64,000 nucleotides of DNA, taken from contig JAFZAC010000040.1 in the NCBI GenBank assembly GCA_017548365.1, positions 1 through 64,000 of the forward strand, written 5' to 3'. This document shows, piece after piece, positions 63,573-64,000 of this stretch; the stretch's first letter is position 1; every line of letters begins with the position of its first letter. The position numbers and the translations under genes were made by a program. Below the pieces are notes generated by a model, which searched no databases, was not told the origin of the DNA, and saw nothing but the letters and a program-made list of their open reading frames with translations. Origin of the DNA: Muribaculaceae bacterium (GTDB lineage: Bacteria; Bacteroidota; Bacteroidia; Bacteroidales; Muribaculaceae).

Positions 63573-64000
63573 TTAGGGACAAGTTGTGAGCGGGTTGAAG
63601 CAAATCTTGTCGCAGTGAATCCAGCCGGTGTACTTGCCGTCGGTAGTAGTGGCTTTCACCCATTCGCCTTGCAAGGCTATGGGTTGAAAACTTAACTCGG
63701 TAGAGCTGGCGATTTTCACTACTTTGCCTTTTGATGACGGTTTTGAGCGCAAGCATCCAGTAGGGTCACCGGCAATGGTGAAGCTGAGAAGAGAGCGATG
63801 AATCCAGTAGCCTGTTTTTGAGCCACTCAGCGTGATTTCCTTCTCTTCGTCGCCATACTGTTCCACAACTTTGTCAATCTTGAACCATTCGCCTTGCGAC
63901 GAGAGCAGTGTCACAACAAAAGCCTCGTTGGTGGGCAACGTTGCCACCACCTTGCCGTTAGGGGCGTTTCGCACATTGGTTACAGGACCATCGTTGTCGA
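63573..64000 (-). CDS. SH3-like domain protein, 5' end cut by the window
   Basis: The coding frame continues past the window end (upstream residues DNDGPVTNV), so at least 142 residues are present and the true start lies outside. A GTG at 63974 is in frame but falls inside a conserved SH3b motif (VRNAPNGKVVATL), so it is unlikely to be the start. Two SH3b-like modules are visible, the second near the end (CLRSKPSSKGKVV to WIHCDKICF). Such proteins usually bind the cell wall or act as lipoproteins. Confidence 0.8.
   Translation of the reverse strand, partial: DNDGPVTNVRNAPNGKVVATLPTNEAFVVTLLSSQGEWFKIDKVVEQYGDEEKEITLSGSKTGYWIHRSLLSFTIAGDPTGCLRSKPSSKGKVVKIASSTELSFQPIALQGEWVKATTTDGKYTGWIHCDKICFNPLTTCP

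Overview
This is a chromosomal window from a member of the Bacteroidales, probably Muribaculaceae or a close relative. The evidence is the Bacteroidota-type promoter signature (TTTG, about 20 bases, then TAnnTTTG) upstream of several genes, the dcw gene order, an FtsL-like gene of the Bacteroidota kind, and Bacteroidota-restricted families (DUF4254, DUF5672, NamZ/DUF1343). The genus cannot be fixed from sequence reading alone. There is no sign of phage, insertion sequence, integron, tRNA, rRNA or CRISPR. The window reads as core genome with accessory edges.

Layout. 1-5.8 kb: a repeat-rich non-coding stretch, then a THUMP RNA methyltransferase, a membrane protein, pdxB and a lipoprotein on the plus strand. 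5.9-8.8 kb: a long secreted Sel1-repeat protein on the minus strand. 9.3-28.8 kb: topA, then an almost complete division and cell-wall (dcw) cluster (rsmH, ftsL-like, ftsI, murE, mraY, murD, ftsW, murG, murC, ftsQ, ftsA, ftsZ) followed by serS; mraZ, murF and ddl are not in it. 29-38.4 kb: rnpA, a yidD-tatD fusion, a four-gene glycan set (DUF5672, DUF4254, GT9 glycosyltransferase, epimerase), tsaD, an M48 protease, cinA and a lipoprotein. 38.5-44.3 kb, minus strand: recA, a Bcp-type peroxiredoxin, a WYL regulator, a sodium:solute symporter, NamZ and a small coiled-coil secreted protein. 44.7-51.2 kb: an N-formylglutamate amidohydrolase-like protein, a YqeY-like protein, two secreted proteins, an OmpA-type lipoprotein, mscL and gapdh. 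51.3-56.8 kb, minus strand: an acetyltransferase, an outer-membrane barrel and a 1000-residue TPR protein. 57-62.2 kb: two zinc-ribbon membrane proteins with long Pro/Glu/Val repeats and a membrane Ser/Thr kinase. 62.2-64 kb, minus strand: a ribosome hibernation factor, a XerC/D-type recombinase and a cut-off SH3-domain protein.

How the genes work together. The dcw cluster covers lipid II synthesis from UDP-MurNAc-Ala-Glu (murE with the DNPR motif for meso-diaminopimelate) to septal polymerisation (ftsW, ftsI) and the Z-ring. NamZ plus the symporter may recover muropeptide sugars. The TPR and barrel pair looks like an envelope assembly. The zinc-ribbon and kinase genes share one design (cytosolic domain, membrane helix, low-complexity outer tail) and are the best candidate here for a little-described system.

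The most unusual DNA-level signal is a set of short intergenic arrays with fixed periods of 7, 9 or 10 bases but different unit sequences. They sit next to stop or start codons. One composite array is inserted in frame inside pdxB.
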